Source: Serratia sp. DD3 (GTDB taxonomy: Bacteria > Pseudomonadota > Gammaproteobacteria > Enterobacterales > Enterobacteriaceae). Taken from it: a stretch of DNA of 6,468 nt. A model generated the notes under the pieces. The model saw only the letters and a program-made list of their open reading frames with translations, was not told the origin of the DNA and ran no database searches. Position 1 is the first letter of the stretch; every line of letters starts with the position of its first letter. Positions 1 through 5,419 of the stretch are shown in pieces. A program made the position numbers and the translations under genes. The stretch spans positions 1-6,468 of the forward strand of contig NZ_AYKS02000101.1 of NCBI RefSeq assembly GCF_000496755.2, written 5' to 3'.

Positions 1-333
1 AGTTTCCGGGACATCAAGGACTATAAATTTGGCATGGGAATGGGTCAGGTTCGGATCAAAAATCCGGCAAGACGCGATCGATTATTTCTGTTCAGTGCGC
101 TGGCGATAGTCCTGTTGACGCTGCTGGGCAAGGCAGGAGACAGCGCGGGTCTGGAGCGAACGATCAAGGTCAATACCAGCAAAAGCCGAACATATTCATT
201 TTTCCGACAAGGTGTTATCTACTATCAATTACTGCCTAAAATGAAAGAAGCCTACGCGATATTGTTGATGGAGAAGTTTACTTATTACCTGAGGCAGCAT
301 CGGTTATATACCCGCACACTTGGCATTATTTGA
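1..333 (+). CDS. IS4-family transposase, C-terminal part (cut by the window start)
   Basis: The frame is open from the first base to TGA at 331-333, giving 110 residues; the real start lies upstream of the window. The peptide opens with SFRDIKDYKFGMGMGQ. This matches the segment just after the catalytic Glu of the IS4-family Y-x2-R-x3-E-x6-K signature (IS10 reads EESFRDLK there), so the visible Lys in RDIK should be the signature Lys while the Glu falls outside. A hydrophobic helix (LFLFSALAIVLLTLLG, about residues 27-42 of the visible part) and a basic tail rich in Arg and Tyr follow, as is usual at this end. The protein would catalyse cut-and-paste transposition of its own element. The ATG at 34 is internal to the domain and should not be taken as the start. 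Whether the rest of the gene is intact cannot be seen. Family assignment is from remembered motifs. Confidence 0.8.
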   Translation, partial: SFRDIKDYKFGMGMGQVRIKNPARRDRLFLFSALAIVLLTLLGKAGDSAGLERTIKVNTSKSRTYSFFRQGVIYYQLLPKMKEAYAILLMEKFTYYLRQHRLYTRTLGII

Positions 334-343
334 GTCTCTAAAA

Positions 344-360
344 ATGAGGGGATCTCTGAG
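344..360 (-). repeat. Terminal inverted repeat of the IS4-family element
   Basis: Read on the minus strand this is CTCAGAGATCCCCTCAT, 16 of 17 positions equal to the IS10 outer end as remembered. It begins 10 bp after the transposase stop codon, the expected place for the right-hand repeat. Confidence 0.6.
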
Positions 361-535
361 AGCAATAACCCAACGCAGAATGGTAATTTTATGTAGTGAT
401 ACCATTACTCGGTTGTTGTAAAAGGCTCTTGAAAAGCCCACCTGTTGACGCAGGTGGGCTGTTTCACTTACGTGTTTTACAGTTTCTACATTCAAATATC
501 AAACTGCGTCAAGGGAAGTGCCTCCCATCCCCCAT
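361..535. other. Short intergenic stretch without a gene
   Basis: About 175 bp between the IS4-family end and the recombinase stop codon. Apart from the hairpin at 435-460 I see no gene. The minus-strand frame across 304-495 has no plausible ribosome site and no recognisable motif. Confidence 0.5.
435..460. terminator. Bidirectional hairpin terminator
   Basis: A perfect 10 bp stem, AGCCCACCTG (435-444) with CAGGTGGGCT (451-460), closes a 6-nt loop. On the minus strand it is followed by TTTTC and would end transcription of the recombinase at 536-1189. On the plus strand it is followed by GTTTCACTT and would catch transcripts leaving the IS4-family element. The T tracts are short on both sides, so efficiency is uncertain. 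Confidence 0.7.
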
Positions 536-1189
536 CTAAACCCACAATTCCTGTTCTAACAACTCGCGTAAGCTATCAATATCCTGATCAATGTACTCCA
601 GCGTAGAGCGCAAACTGGAATGCCCCAACGGGCGTTTGACGGCCTGCAGATTACGATCTGGTGATTTCATCAAGTTAGTGGCCACAGTGTGCCGAAAACG
701 GTGGGGGCTGACCGCAAAGCGGCATTCCCGGGAAAGACGATGGAAAAAAGAGCGCAGCGGGTACACACCCATCGGCTCAGGCGACGCATTCCCCTGTTGT
801 GCTTTACGTCGTAGCTCAAAACGGTTCACATTAAACAGTTGTTCAGTGGGCGATGCGTCTGCCTCCTGCGTACGCATCACCAACATCTCCAACCGTGGCC
901 GCAAGCGTGAGGTAATAGGGACACGAAATTCCCGGTGATTTTTAGAGCCCGCAGCAATCACATCAATCCAGTGTTCCTCCAGATTCACATCGCACAGCCG
1001 CACATGCAGCAGTTGATTCTGGCGCATCCCGGTATAACTTAATGTGTCTAATACTGTCAGCCAAAACCAGGCCGGATAACAGGCATTAGCGCGCCCGTTC
1101 AACACATGGGATTGTGCGCCCGATTGTTCTTTTTCATGGTGTTGTTCCATCAGTGCAAAATGGCGTCTGAATCGATCACAGTTTGGCAT
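536..1189 (-). pseudogene. Tyrosine recombinase (integrase), N-terminally truncated by the IS21-family element
   Basis: The readable frame is 217 codons, but the first seven or eight (MPNCDRF and part of the next) are encoded by the IS21 terminal repeat; native sequence runs from about 1164 to 536. What remains is the whole catalytic domain of the phage-integrase family: Arg56 in TGMR, Lys83 in GSK, His163 and Arg166 in HRFRH, His190 in LGHSS and the nucleophile Tyr199 in EYID. Such enzymes are usually near 300-400 residues, so the N-terminal DNA-binding (SAM-like) domain is missing. It would have catalysed site-specific strand exchange for an integrated element. The ATG at 1189 has no clear Shine-Dalgarno sequence, so a functional product is unlikely. 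The expected N-terminal half was looked for on the far side of the IS21 element (right of 5134). The matching frame stays open for only about 20 codons and is not convincingly recombinase-like, so a larger deletion or rearrangement is possible. Confidence 0.8.
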
Positions 1190-1302
1190 TCGAATCGATC
1201 ATGATTTGGCATGCATCTCCGATCGCGATTTGGCATCACAATCGATCACGGTTTGGCACGCATCTCCGATCATGGTTTGGCATCCTGCCGATCACTCCGG
1301 GA
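1165..1302 (+). repeat. IS21 left-end multiple terminal repeats (six)
   Basis: Five copies of a 19-20 bp unit of consensus CGATCAYGRTTTGGCAT end near 1188, 1212, 1236, 1259 and 1283. A sixth copy at about 1288-1302 keeps GATCAC but has CTCCGGGA in place of the TTTGGCA half. The GATC cores start at 1174, 1197, 1221, 1244, 1268 and 1290, a spacing of 22-24 bp, about two helical turns, so all lie on one face of the DNA. In IS21 elements such repeats are binding sites for the transposase. Confidence 0.8.
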
Positions 1303-1321
1303 ATTAACTCTTTCTTACACG

Positions 1322-1354
1322 GTCTCCATGGCTGATTTTTACGCCAATGGAGAC
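1322..1354 (+). promoter_or_regulatory. Hairpin that would hide the istA ribosome binding site
   Basis: GTCTCCAT (1322-1329) pairs perfectly with ATGGAGAC (1347-1354). An inner GGC/GCC pairing extends it across a 17-nt loop. The right arm contains GGAG (1349-1352), the Shine-Dalgarno sequence of the original istA start at 1359. By analogy with IS10 and IS50, transcripts entering from outside would fold and block translation, while an internal transcript starting within the left arm would not. The structure is seen; the role is inferred. Confidence 0.5.
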
Positions 1355-1358
1355 ATCG

Positions 1359-1369
1359 ATGTCTAAAAA
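1359..1369 (+). pseudogene. istA: Severed 5' end of istA (first three codons and two bases)
   Basis: ATG TCT AAA AA at 1359-1369 is the start of istA before the IS110-family insertion. Joining base 1369 to base 2712 gives the in-frame start MSKKRKARSSM, which continues into the annotated istA at Met11 (2731). A Shine-Dalgarno GGAG lies 6 bp upstream of this ATG. In the present arrangement the ATG reads into the nested element and stops after 15 codons. Confidence 0.6.
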
Positions 1370-1394
1370 TCTATGGTCACCCCCGTTTTTGCAA
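1370..1394 (-). promoter_or_regulatory. Right half of a promoter formed on circularisation of the IS110-family element
   Basis: Reading outward on the minus strand, TTGCAA (1394-1389) is a -35-like hexamer. If the predicted ends are joined (1370 to 2711), 17 bp later comes GATAAT, made from bases 1371-1370 and 2711-2708. That is five of six matches to the -10 consensus at ideal spacing. It would drive the recombinase gene and the RNA downstream of it only from the circular intermediate, as described for other IS110-family elements. Inferred from sequence only. Confidence 0.5.
1373..1384 (+). repeat. Subterminal inverted repeat of the IS110-family element (right end of the element)
   Basis: ATGGTCACCCCC, an exact reverse complement of 2693-2704. 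It lies about 250 bp beyond the recombinase stop codon. Confidence 0.75.
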
Positions 1395-1429
1395 CACAGA
1401 TTTTGATTTATGATGGGCTTGCGTAAATC

Positions 1430-1545
1430 TATTCGGCGTCTAGTGAGTATTCATGCTCGCGCCACGATGAGTTTCGCGCCTGCCGAACCTTAAAAGAGAG
1501 TCGGCTTCATAGAGCCACTTTTTAGATCAGGTTCATCAGCAGGCC
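1430..1545 (-). ncRNA. Candidate bridge RNA (seekRNA) of the IS110-family element
   Basis: In the minus-strand RNA, GCCTGC and GAACCT (from 1544-1539 and 1534-1529) pair with AGGTTC and GCAGGC (1490-1485 and 1483-1478). An apical stem GGCT/AGCC (1516-1513 with 1506-1503) is closed by CTATGA. Between the two stems is an internal loop with strands GATCTAAAAAGT (1528-1517) and GACTCTCTTTTA (1502-1491). The first contains TCTAAAAAG and the second pairs with AAAAGAGA, and both are found in the reconstructed insertion site TCTAAAAAGAGA. A second, weaker fold at about 1435-1477 carries CTCAT and TAGA, which fit the element's own joined ends and may be the donor loop. This is the layout known for IS110-family guide RNAs: target loop first, donor loop second. 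RNA limits are approximate and no expression evidence is available. Confidence 0.65.
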
Positions 1546-1637
1546 GATATGCCGTTCATGTCATCAATTATCTGTCTTCGCAAAACCAGAAAGTAACGTG
1601 TTAACTCACTGAGCTGAAGAGTTTTTCGTTGGCTCTT

Positions 1638-2642
1638 TTATTTGCTGAACGCCGCCTGATGTGCCGTAACCGCCCAGGCTATACGTGCCAGTTTGTTTGC
1701 CAGCGCGCACGCCACCACGTTAGAGTGATGGCTGGCAAGCTGCTTTTTAACCCACTCTGCCAGACGCCCTGGGTTGTTCTCCAGCCGCAGCATAAACACG
1801 CGTGCACACTGCACCAGCAGCCGTCGCAGATTCTTATCACCTCGCTTGCTGATGCCCATCAGTGTCGTTTTTCCACCTGTACTGTACTGGCGGGGAACCA
1901 GCCCGGTTGACGCCGCAAAGTCACGGCTGCTGGCATAGTTTTTCCCGTCACCCAGTCGTGCGGCTAACAGGCTTGCTGTTACCGGCCCGACGCCGGGAAT
2001 GGTCAGCAGTCGCTGTGCGGTTTCATCCTCCGCAAGGTGGGTTTTCAGTTCCATATCGATTTCATCAATTTCCCCGCAAAGGTAAATATACTGGCTGTGG
2101 AGCCTGTTCAGAACCCTTACCAGGTAAGGCGGGAAGTCATTTTCTTCCAGCACGGCGGCCAGACGCCGAATTACGGCAATACCGCGCGGCATGCTGATGC
2201 CAAACTCCAGCAAAAATGCGTGCATCTGATTGGTGGTTTTAACGCGTTGGCGTATCAGTGAATCTCTGACCCGATGCAGTGCAGACATTGCCTGCTGGTC
2301 TTCAGTTCTGGGTGAAACAAAGCGCATTGAGGGGCGGGAAGCCGCCTCGCAGATAGCCTCAGCATCGACAAAATCGTTTTTGTTGCTCTTAACGAAAGGG
2401 CGGACGAACTGTGGAGAAATCAGCTTTGCCTCATGACCTAAATCAGCAATCCGACGCGCCATAAAATGGGCTCCCGCACAGGCTTCCATCACAACAGTCG
2501 CTGATTGGCAACTGGCTAAAAACTCCATCAGTCTGGTTCGGGTAAACTTTTTGCGCAGAAGGGCATTACCCATTTCGTCCTGACAGTGTACGTGGAAGGA
2601 GTGTTTACCGAGATCGATACCAATAAGCGTAACGTTTTTCAT
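1638..2642 (-). CDS. IS110-family (IS1111 subgroup) DEDD recombinase
   Basis: A 334-residue protein, the usual length for the family. The N-terminal RuvC-like DEDD domain shows Asp10 (GIDLGKHSFHVH), Glu53 (VMEACAGAHF) and Asp90/Asp93 (KNDFVDA). A helical, probably coiled-coil linker occupies about 170-210. A helix-hairpin-helix-like segment (LLTIPGVGPVTA, 212-223) opens the C-terminal transposase_20 domain, which carries the conserved serine Ser245 in AASTGLVPRQYSTGG, the proposed nucleophile in this family. With its guide RNA the enzyme would join element ends to a target without long duplications. I choose the start at 2642 because AGAGGA lies 7-8 bp upstream; an in-frame ATG at 2687 would add 15 residues that match nothing in the family and lie almost against the inverted repeat. 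No frameshift or missing catalytic residue is seen, so it may be active. It resembles IS1328-type proteins from memory. Confidence 0.9.
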   Translation of the reverse strand: MKNVTLIGIDLGKHSFHVHCQDEMGNALLRKKFTRTRLMEFLASCQSATVVMEACAGAHFMARRIADLGHEAKLISPQFVRPFVKSNKNDFVDAEAICEAASRPSMRFVSPRTEDQQAMSALHRVRDSLIRQRVKTTNQMHAFLLEFGISMPRGIAVIRRLAAVLEENDFPPYLVRVLNRLHSQYIYLCGEIDEIDMELKTHLAEDETAQRLLTIPGVGPVTASLLAARLGDGKNYASSRDFAASTGLVPRQYSTGGKTTLMGISKRGDKNLRRLLVQCARVFMLRLENNPGRLAEWVKKQLASHHSNVVACALANKLARIAWAVTAHQAAFSK

Positions 2643-2649
2643 GTTGGTT

Positions 2650-2656
2650 TCCTCTG
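2650..2656 (-). promoter_or_regulatory. Ribosome binding site deciding the recombinase start
   Basis: The minus strand reads CAGAGGAAACCAAC immediately before ATG at 2642. The purine-rich core AGAGGA has good spacing and favours this start over the upstream ATG at 2687. Confidence 0.6.
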
Positions 2657-2692
2657 AAATAAAACACCCAGCCAGCGTACCGCACACAAGGA

Positions 2693-2704
2693 GGGGGTGA
2701 CCAT
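2693..2704 (-). repeat. Subterminal inverted repeat of the IS110-family element (left end of the element)
   Basis: GGGGGTGACCAT on the plus strand, an exact reverse complement of 1373-1384. It lies 50 bp upstream of the recombinase start and is followed by 7 bp (CTCATTA) to the predicted element end. Confidence 0.75.
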
Positions 2705-2730
2705 CTCATTAGAGAAAAGCCAGGAGTTCT

Positions 2731-4266
2731 ATGGAAACCTGTTTTAAGATCCTTCAGCTCAAGTTCGATCAGAAGCTGACCAACCGTTGCATCGGGCTGA
2801 CGATGAAAATCAGTTCATCAACGGTTTTTGAGGTCCTTGCTCGCTTTAAAGCCACGTCTCTGCCATGGCCTCTCCCCGCAGCGATGTCCCATGATGTCCT
2901 TGAAAAACGCCTTTTCCCGGTAAAAAGCACGCCGCTGTCAGGGCGGGTGACGCCGGATCTGCTTCACTTCGACACTGAGATGAGAAAGCCCGGCGTGACG
3001 CGGCAACTGCTGTGGATGGAGTACAAGGCTCAGGCCGGGGAGCTGGCGATGGGATACTCCCACTTCTGCCGTTGCTACCGTGAGTGGAAAAAAACACGGC
3101 GTCTCTCAATGCGCCAGGAGCACCGTGCCGGGGAAAAGCTCTTTATCGACTTCTGCGGTCCGACGATCCCCATCATCAACCCGGATACCGGGGAGGTTCG
3201 CCGAGTGGCCATCTTCGTGGCGGTGATGGGGGCCTCTAACTACACCTACGTCGAGGCCTGTGAAGGTCAGGATATGATGTCCTGGTTGAACGCCAACAGC
3301 CGCTGCCTGACCTTCCTGGGTGGCGTACCGAAGTTGCTGATCCCCGATAACCTCAAAAGTGCGGTGAAAAAGGCAGATCGCTATGAACCGGTCATCAATG
3401 ACAGTTATCAGGCGTTGGCGGAGCACTACGGCACCGTCATCATCCCGGCTCGTCCCTATAAACCGAAAGATAAATCCAAAGCGGAAAACGGTGTCCTTAT
3501 CGTGGAAAGATGGCTGCTTGCCCGGATCCGCAACGAAACCTTCCACACGCTCAGGGCGCTGAATACCCGCCTTCGTGAGCTGCTGACGGACCTGAATAAC
3601 CGCCCGATGAAAGGGTACGGCAACCAGAGCCGCGCAGAGCGCTTCCGCGTGCTGGATGCCCCGGCGCTCTCGCCGCTGCCTCTGGCACTGTATGAATACA
3701 CCGAGTACAAAGCGGTGAAAGTCGGCCCAGACTACCACGTTGAGTATGCCCGCCACTGGTACTCGGTCCCGCATGAGCTGGTTGGTGAACGCCTGTCGCT
3801 GAAAGCGGGTCAGTCGGTGGTTCAGATCTGGCACAAGGGACAGTGCGTGGCACAGCATCCGTGTAGCCCGCATGAATATAAACACACCACCAATCCGTTA
3901 CACATGCCGGCTCAGCACCGGGGACATGGGACCTGGACACCAGAGAGTCTGGTCGAGATGGGAAGCCGCATCGGCCCGTTCACCGGCAAGGTGGTTGACG
4001 CCATGCTGAAAGCGAAAACTCACCCGGAGCTGGCCTACCGTGCGGTACTTGGTCTGACCGCGCTGCAGAAAAAATACGGAAAAGAGAGGCTGGAAAAAGC
4101 TTGCTACATCGCCTGGCATTATAACGCACCAGACAGACGGTTCATCGACAACCTGCTGCGCCACCATCGCGAGAACCAGGAAATACCGTGTTCCGACCGT
4201 AATGAACAGCGCTCACTACTCTCGCCGGAACATGAAAACCTGCGCGGTCCGGGCTACTACCACTAA
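2731..4266 (+). CDS. istA: IS21-family transposase IstA (lacks its first 10 residues)
   Basis: The 511-residue frame covers nearly the whole DDE transposase. An N-terminal helix-turn-helix region lies at about 15-38 (LTNRCIGLTMKISSSTVFEVLARF). The catalytic core has Asp140 (LFIDFCGP), Asp206 (LLIPDNLKS) and Glu252 (KSKAENGVLIVER), the D-D-E triad of the retroviral-integrase fold. The C-terminal beta domain around 355-395 (WYSVPHELVGERLSLKAG) is typical of IstA. IstA cuts and joins the IS ends with the help of IstB. The original start was probably 10 codons earlier and is now at 1359-1361, cut off by the IS110-family insertion. Translation can still begin at this ATG because AGGAG (2722-2726) lies 4 bp before it, but the leader and any promoter upstream are gone. 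The lost residues are a short basic tail (MSKKRKARSS), so the truncated protein could retain function if expressed. Confidence 0.9.
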   Translation: METCFKILQLKFDQKLTNRCIGLTMKISSSTVFEVLARFKATSLPWPLPAAMSHDVLEKRLFPVKSTPLSGRVTPDLLHFDTEMRKPGVTRQLLWMEYKAQAGELAMGYSHFCRCYREWKKTRRLSMRQEHRAGEKLFIDFCGPTIPIINPDTGEVRRVAIFVAVMGASNYTYVEACEGQDMMSWLNANSRCLTFLGGVPKLLIPDNLKSAVKKADRYEPVINDSYQALAEHYGTVIIPARPYKPKDKSKAENGVLIVERWLLARIRNETFHTLRALNTRLRELLTDLNNRPMKGYGNQSRAERFRVLDAPALSPLPLALYEYTEYKAVKVGPDYHVEYARHWYSVPHELVGERLSLKAGQSVVQIWHKGQCVAQHPCSPHEYKHTTNPLHMPAQHRGHGTWTPESLVEMGSRIGPFTGKVVDAMLKAKTHPELAYRAVLGLTALQKKYGKERLEKACYIAWHYNAPDRRFIDNLLRHHRENQEIPCSDRNEQRSLLSPEHENLRGPGYYH

Positions 4267-4289
4267 CTGATGAACCGAGGAACACCGTC

Positions 4290-5045
4290 ATGAGCGATAA
4301 CCTGCTAAATAAACTGACCCAGTTGAAGCTGCCGGCAATGGCCGGGAGCCTGATACGCCAGCGTGAAACCCCACAAACTTACGATGAGCTATCGTTCGAG
4401 GAGCGACTGGCCCTGCTGGTCGATGACGAGCTGCTGAACAGAGAAAATAGTCGTGTCGCGCGTCTGAGAAAAAGCGCCAACCTGAAGTACCAGGCAGCCC
4501 CGGAGGGGCTGCATTACCCGGTATCACGAGGGCTGAGAAGCGAACAGATGCGGGAACTGCTGAATGGTCATTACATCACCCACAAGAAAAGCCTGCTGAT
4601 AACCGGCCCGACGGGGTGCGGAAAAAGCTGGATAGCCAACGCGCTAGGTGAGCAGGCATGCCGGCAGAAACACAGCGTCCAGTACTGGCGTATCGGTCGG
4701 TTACTGGAAATGCTGGCGCAGGGCCGAGTTGACGGCAGCTGGCTGAAACACCTGAAACAGCTGCAAAAAACGCAGGTGCTTATCCTGGACGATCTGGGTC
4801 TGGAGCCACTGACCAACGCGCAATGTAACGATCTGCTGGAAATAGTGGAAGACCGGTACGGGCAAAGCAGCACCCTGGTGGTGAGCCAGTTCCCGGTGGA
4901 TAAGTGGCACGGGCTGATGGAGAACCCAACCACAGCAGATGCCATCCTGGACAGACTGGTGCATAACGCCCACAGGCTGGTCCTGAAGGGTGAATCGATG
5001 AGGAAAAGCAAAACGGCAGTGGAAAGTGAGGAAAAAAGAGGTTAA
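4290..5045 (+). CDS. istB: IS21-family transposition helper ATPase IstB
   Basis: A 251-residue AAA+ ATPase of the IstB/DnaC type, usual length. An N-terminal helical region of about 95 residues is followed by Walker A GPTGCGKS (106-113), Walker B VLILDD (163-168), a sensor region (STLVVSQFPVDKWHG, 194-208) and an arginine-rich C-terminal segment (DRLVHNAHRLVLKGESMRK, 221-239). IstB assembles on target DNA with ATP, bends it and recruits IstA. It starts 23 bp after the istA stop codon with GAGGAA (4277-4282) 7 bp before the ATG, so the two genes form one operon. No defect is visible. Base composition is richer in G and C than the flanking intergenic DNA, as for istA, consistent with acquisition from elsewhere. 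Confidence 0.93.
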   Translation: MSDNLLNKLTQLKLPAMAGSLIRQRETPQTYDELSFEERLALLVDDELLNRENSRVARLRKSANLKYQAAPEGLHYPVSRGLRSEQMRELLNGHYITHKKSLLITGPTGCGKSWIANALGEQACRQKHSVQYWRIGRLLEMLAQGRVDGSWLKHLKQLQKTQVLILDDLGLEPLTNAQCNDLLEIVEDRYGQSSTLVVSQFPVDKWHGLMENPTTADAILDRLVHNAHRLVLKGESMRKSKTAVESEEKRG

Positions 5046-5066
5046 AAAGCAGTAGAAAAAGTTAAA

Positions 5067-5134
5067 GCATCCCGGGTGATCGAATGGATGCGAAACACTG
5101 ATCGAACTTCGATGCCAATCCGTGATCGAACAGA
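5067..5134 (-). repeat. IS21 right-end multiple terminal repeats (three)
   Basis: Three inverted units: ATGCCAATCCGTGATCGAA (5112-5130), ATGCGAAACACTGATCGAA (5088-5106) and a divergent GCATCCCGGGTGATCGAA (5067-5084). Spacing is 22-24 bp. The innermost copy has CCCGG in place of the CCAAA half, mirroring the divergent innermost copy at the left end (TCCGGGA at about 1296-1302). These are presumed IstA binding sites. Confidence 0.75.
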
Positions 5135-5176
5135 GCGGAATACGCAGAGTAGGCGGTAAATATGCCATCTGGTGGC

Positions 5177-5216
5177 GTTTACAAGGTCAAATAACTGTTT
5201 ACAAGGTCAGACAACT
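5177..5216 (+). repeat. 20 bp direct tandem duplication
   Basis: GTTTACAAGGTCAAATAACT (5177-5196) is followed without a gap by GTTTACAAGGTCAGACAACT (5197-5216), 18 of 20 bases identical. It lies about 40 bp outside the IS21 right end. Confidence 0.8.
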
Positions 5217-5270
5217 GAGGGAATAAGTTGGCAGATAACCCACTTGCATGCGGTAAAGCAGCAACACTAT

Positions 5271-5342
5271 AAGGTGATTCAAGACAATAAGGTGATTCAA
5301 AACAATAAGGGGATTCAAGACAATAAGGGGATTCAAGGATGA
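5271..5342 (+). repeat. 18 bp tandem repeat array (about 3.7 units)
   Basis: Units AAGGTGATTCAAGACAAT (5271), AAGGTGATTCAAAACAAT (5289) and AAGGGGATTCAAGACAAT (5307) are head to tail. A fourth at 5325 matches for 13 bases (AAGGGGATTCAAG) before diverging. Units differ by one or two bases. Not CRISPR, because no spacers are present. Confidence 0.85.
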
Positions 5343-5419
5343 TGGTTCTAATTTGAACACTGCTTGAGTTATTCCAATAGATCATCGATAAATCAAATGA
5401 CTACGTGTTCCCTTATAGC

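Larger units (their letters stand above)
1..360 (+). mobile_element. IS4-family insertion sequence, right end (partial)
   Basis: The transposase 3' end is followed at once by a terminal sequence whose reverse complement begins CTCAGAGATCCCCTCAT. This is one base different from the IS10 end as I remember it (CTGAGAGATCCCCTCAT). I therefore place the element boundary near 360. The other end is outside the window, so neither the full element nor its target duplication can be confirmed. If the IS10 pattern holds, the 9 bp target copy would be about 361-369 (AGCAATAAC). Confidence 0.65.
1370..2711 (-). mobile_element. IS110-family insertion sequence, IS1111 subgroup, nested in the IS21 element
   Basis: A single DEDD recombinase gene on the minus strand is bounded by a 12 bp inverted repeat, ATGGTCACCCCC at 1373-1384 and GGGGGTGACCAT at 2693-2704. 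Elements of the IS1111 subgroup have subterminal repeats with about 7 bp outside the left one and 3 bp outside the right one. Applying that rule (7 bp at 2705-2711, 3 bp at 1370-1372) gives a 1342 bp element. The long non-coding part lies downstream of the gene (1385-1637) and only 50 bp lie upstream (2643-2692), again as in IS1111. Three further observations agree with these ends: the istA frame is restored, the RNA guides match the target, and a promoter forms at the circle junction. Confidence 0.8.
1165..5134 (+). mobile_element. IS21-family insertion sequence, interrupted by an IS110-family element
   Basis: The ends are inverted copies. TCTGAATCGATCACAG at the left corresponds to TCTGTTCGATCACGG read inward from the right, and the match continues through TTGGCAT. 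The element encodes the istA-istB pair in the usual order and carries multiple terminal repeats at each end, the hallmarks of IS21. Without the nested element (1342 bp) it would be about 2.63 kb, near the upper end for the family. The family rule of TG...CA tips would place the ends at 1168 and 5132 instead. The wider TCTG...CAGA ends leave GCG on both sides as a possible 3 bp target copy, which is shorter than usual. Boundaries are therefore good to about 3 bp. Confidence 0.85.

Noticed and set aside
591..938. 115-codon plus-strand frame
   Set aside because: Antisense to the integrase catalytic domain, which has all its active-site residues on the minus strand.
1165..1302. CRISPR-like array of about 20 bp repeats
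   Set aside because: There are no true spacers (3-5 bp between units), and inverted copies lie at the other end of the istA-istB element, so these are IS21 terminal repeats.
1277..1308. Promoter for istA with TTGGCA as -35 hexamer
   Set aside because: No acceptable -10 hexamer lies 16-18 bp downstream; the hexamer is simply part of the terminal repeat.
3106..3885. 259-codon minus-strand frame
   Set aside because: Lies wholly inside istA on the opposite strand; a shadow frame in GC-richer coding DNA.
1162..5137. A clear target-site duplication for the IS21 element
   Set aside because: Only GCG matches on both sides, and only with TCTG...CAGA ends; this is too short to be decisive.
5179..5385. 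68-codon minus-strand frame with ESPYC-like repeats
   Set aside because: The repetition comes from the 18 bp DNA array; there is no convincing ribosome site and no known domain.
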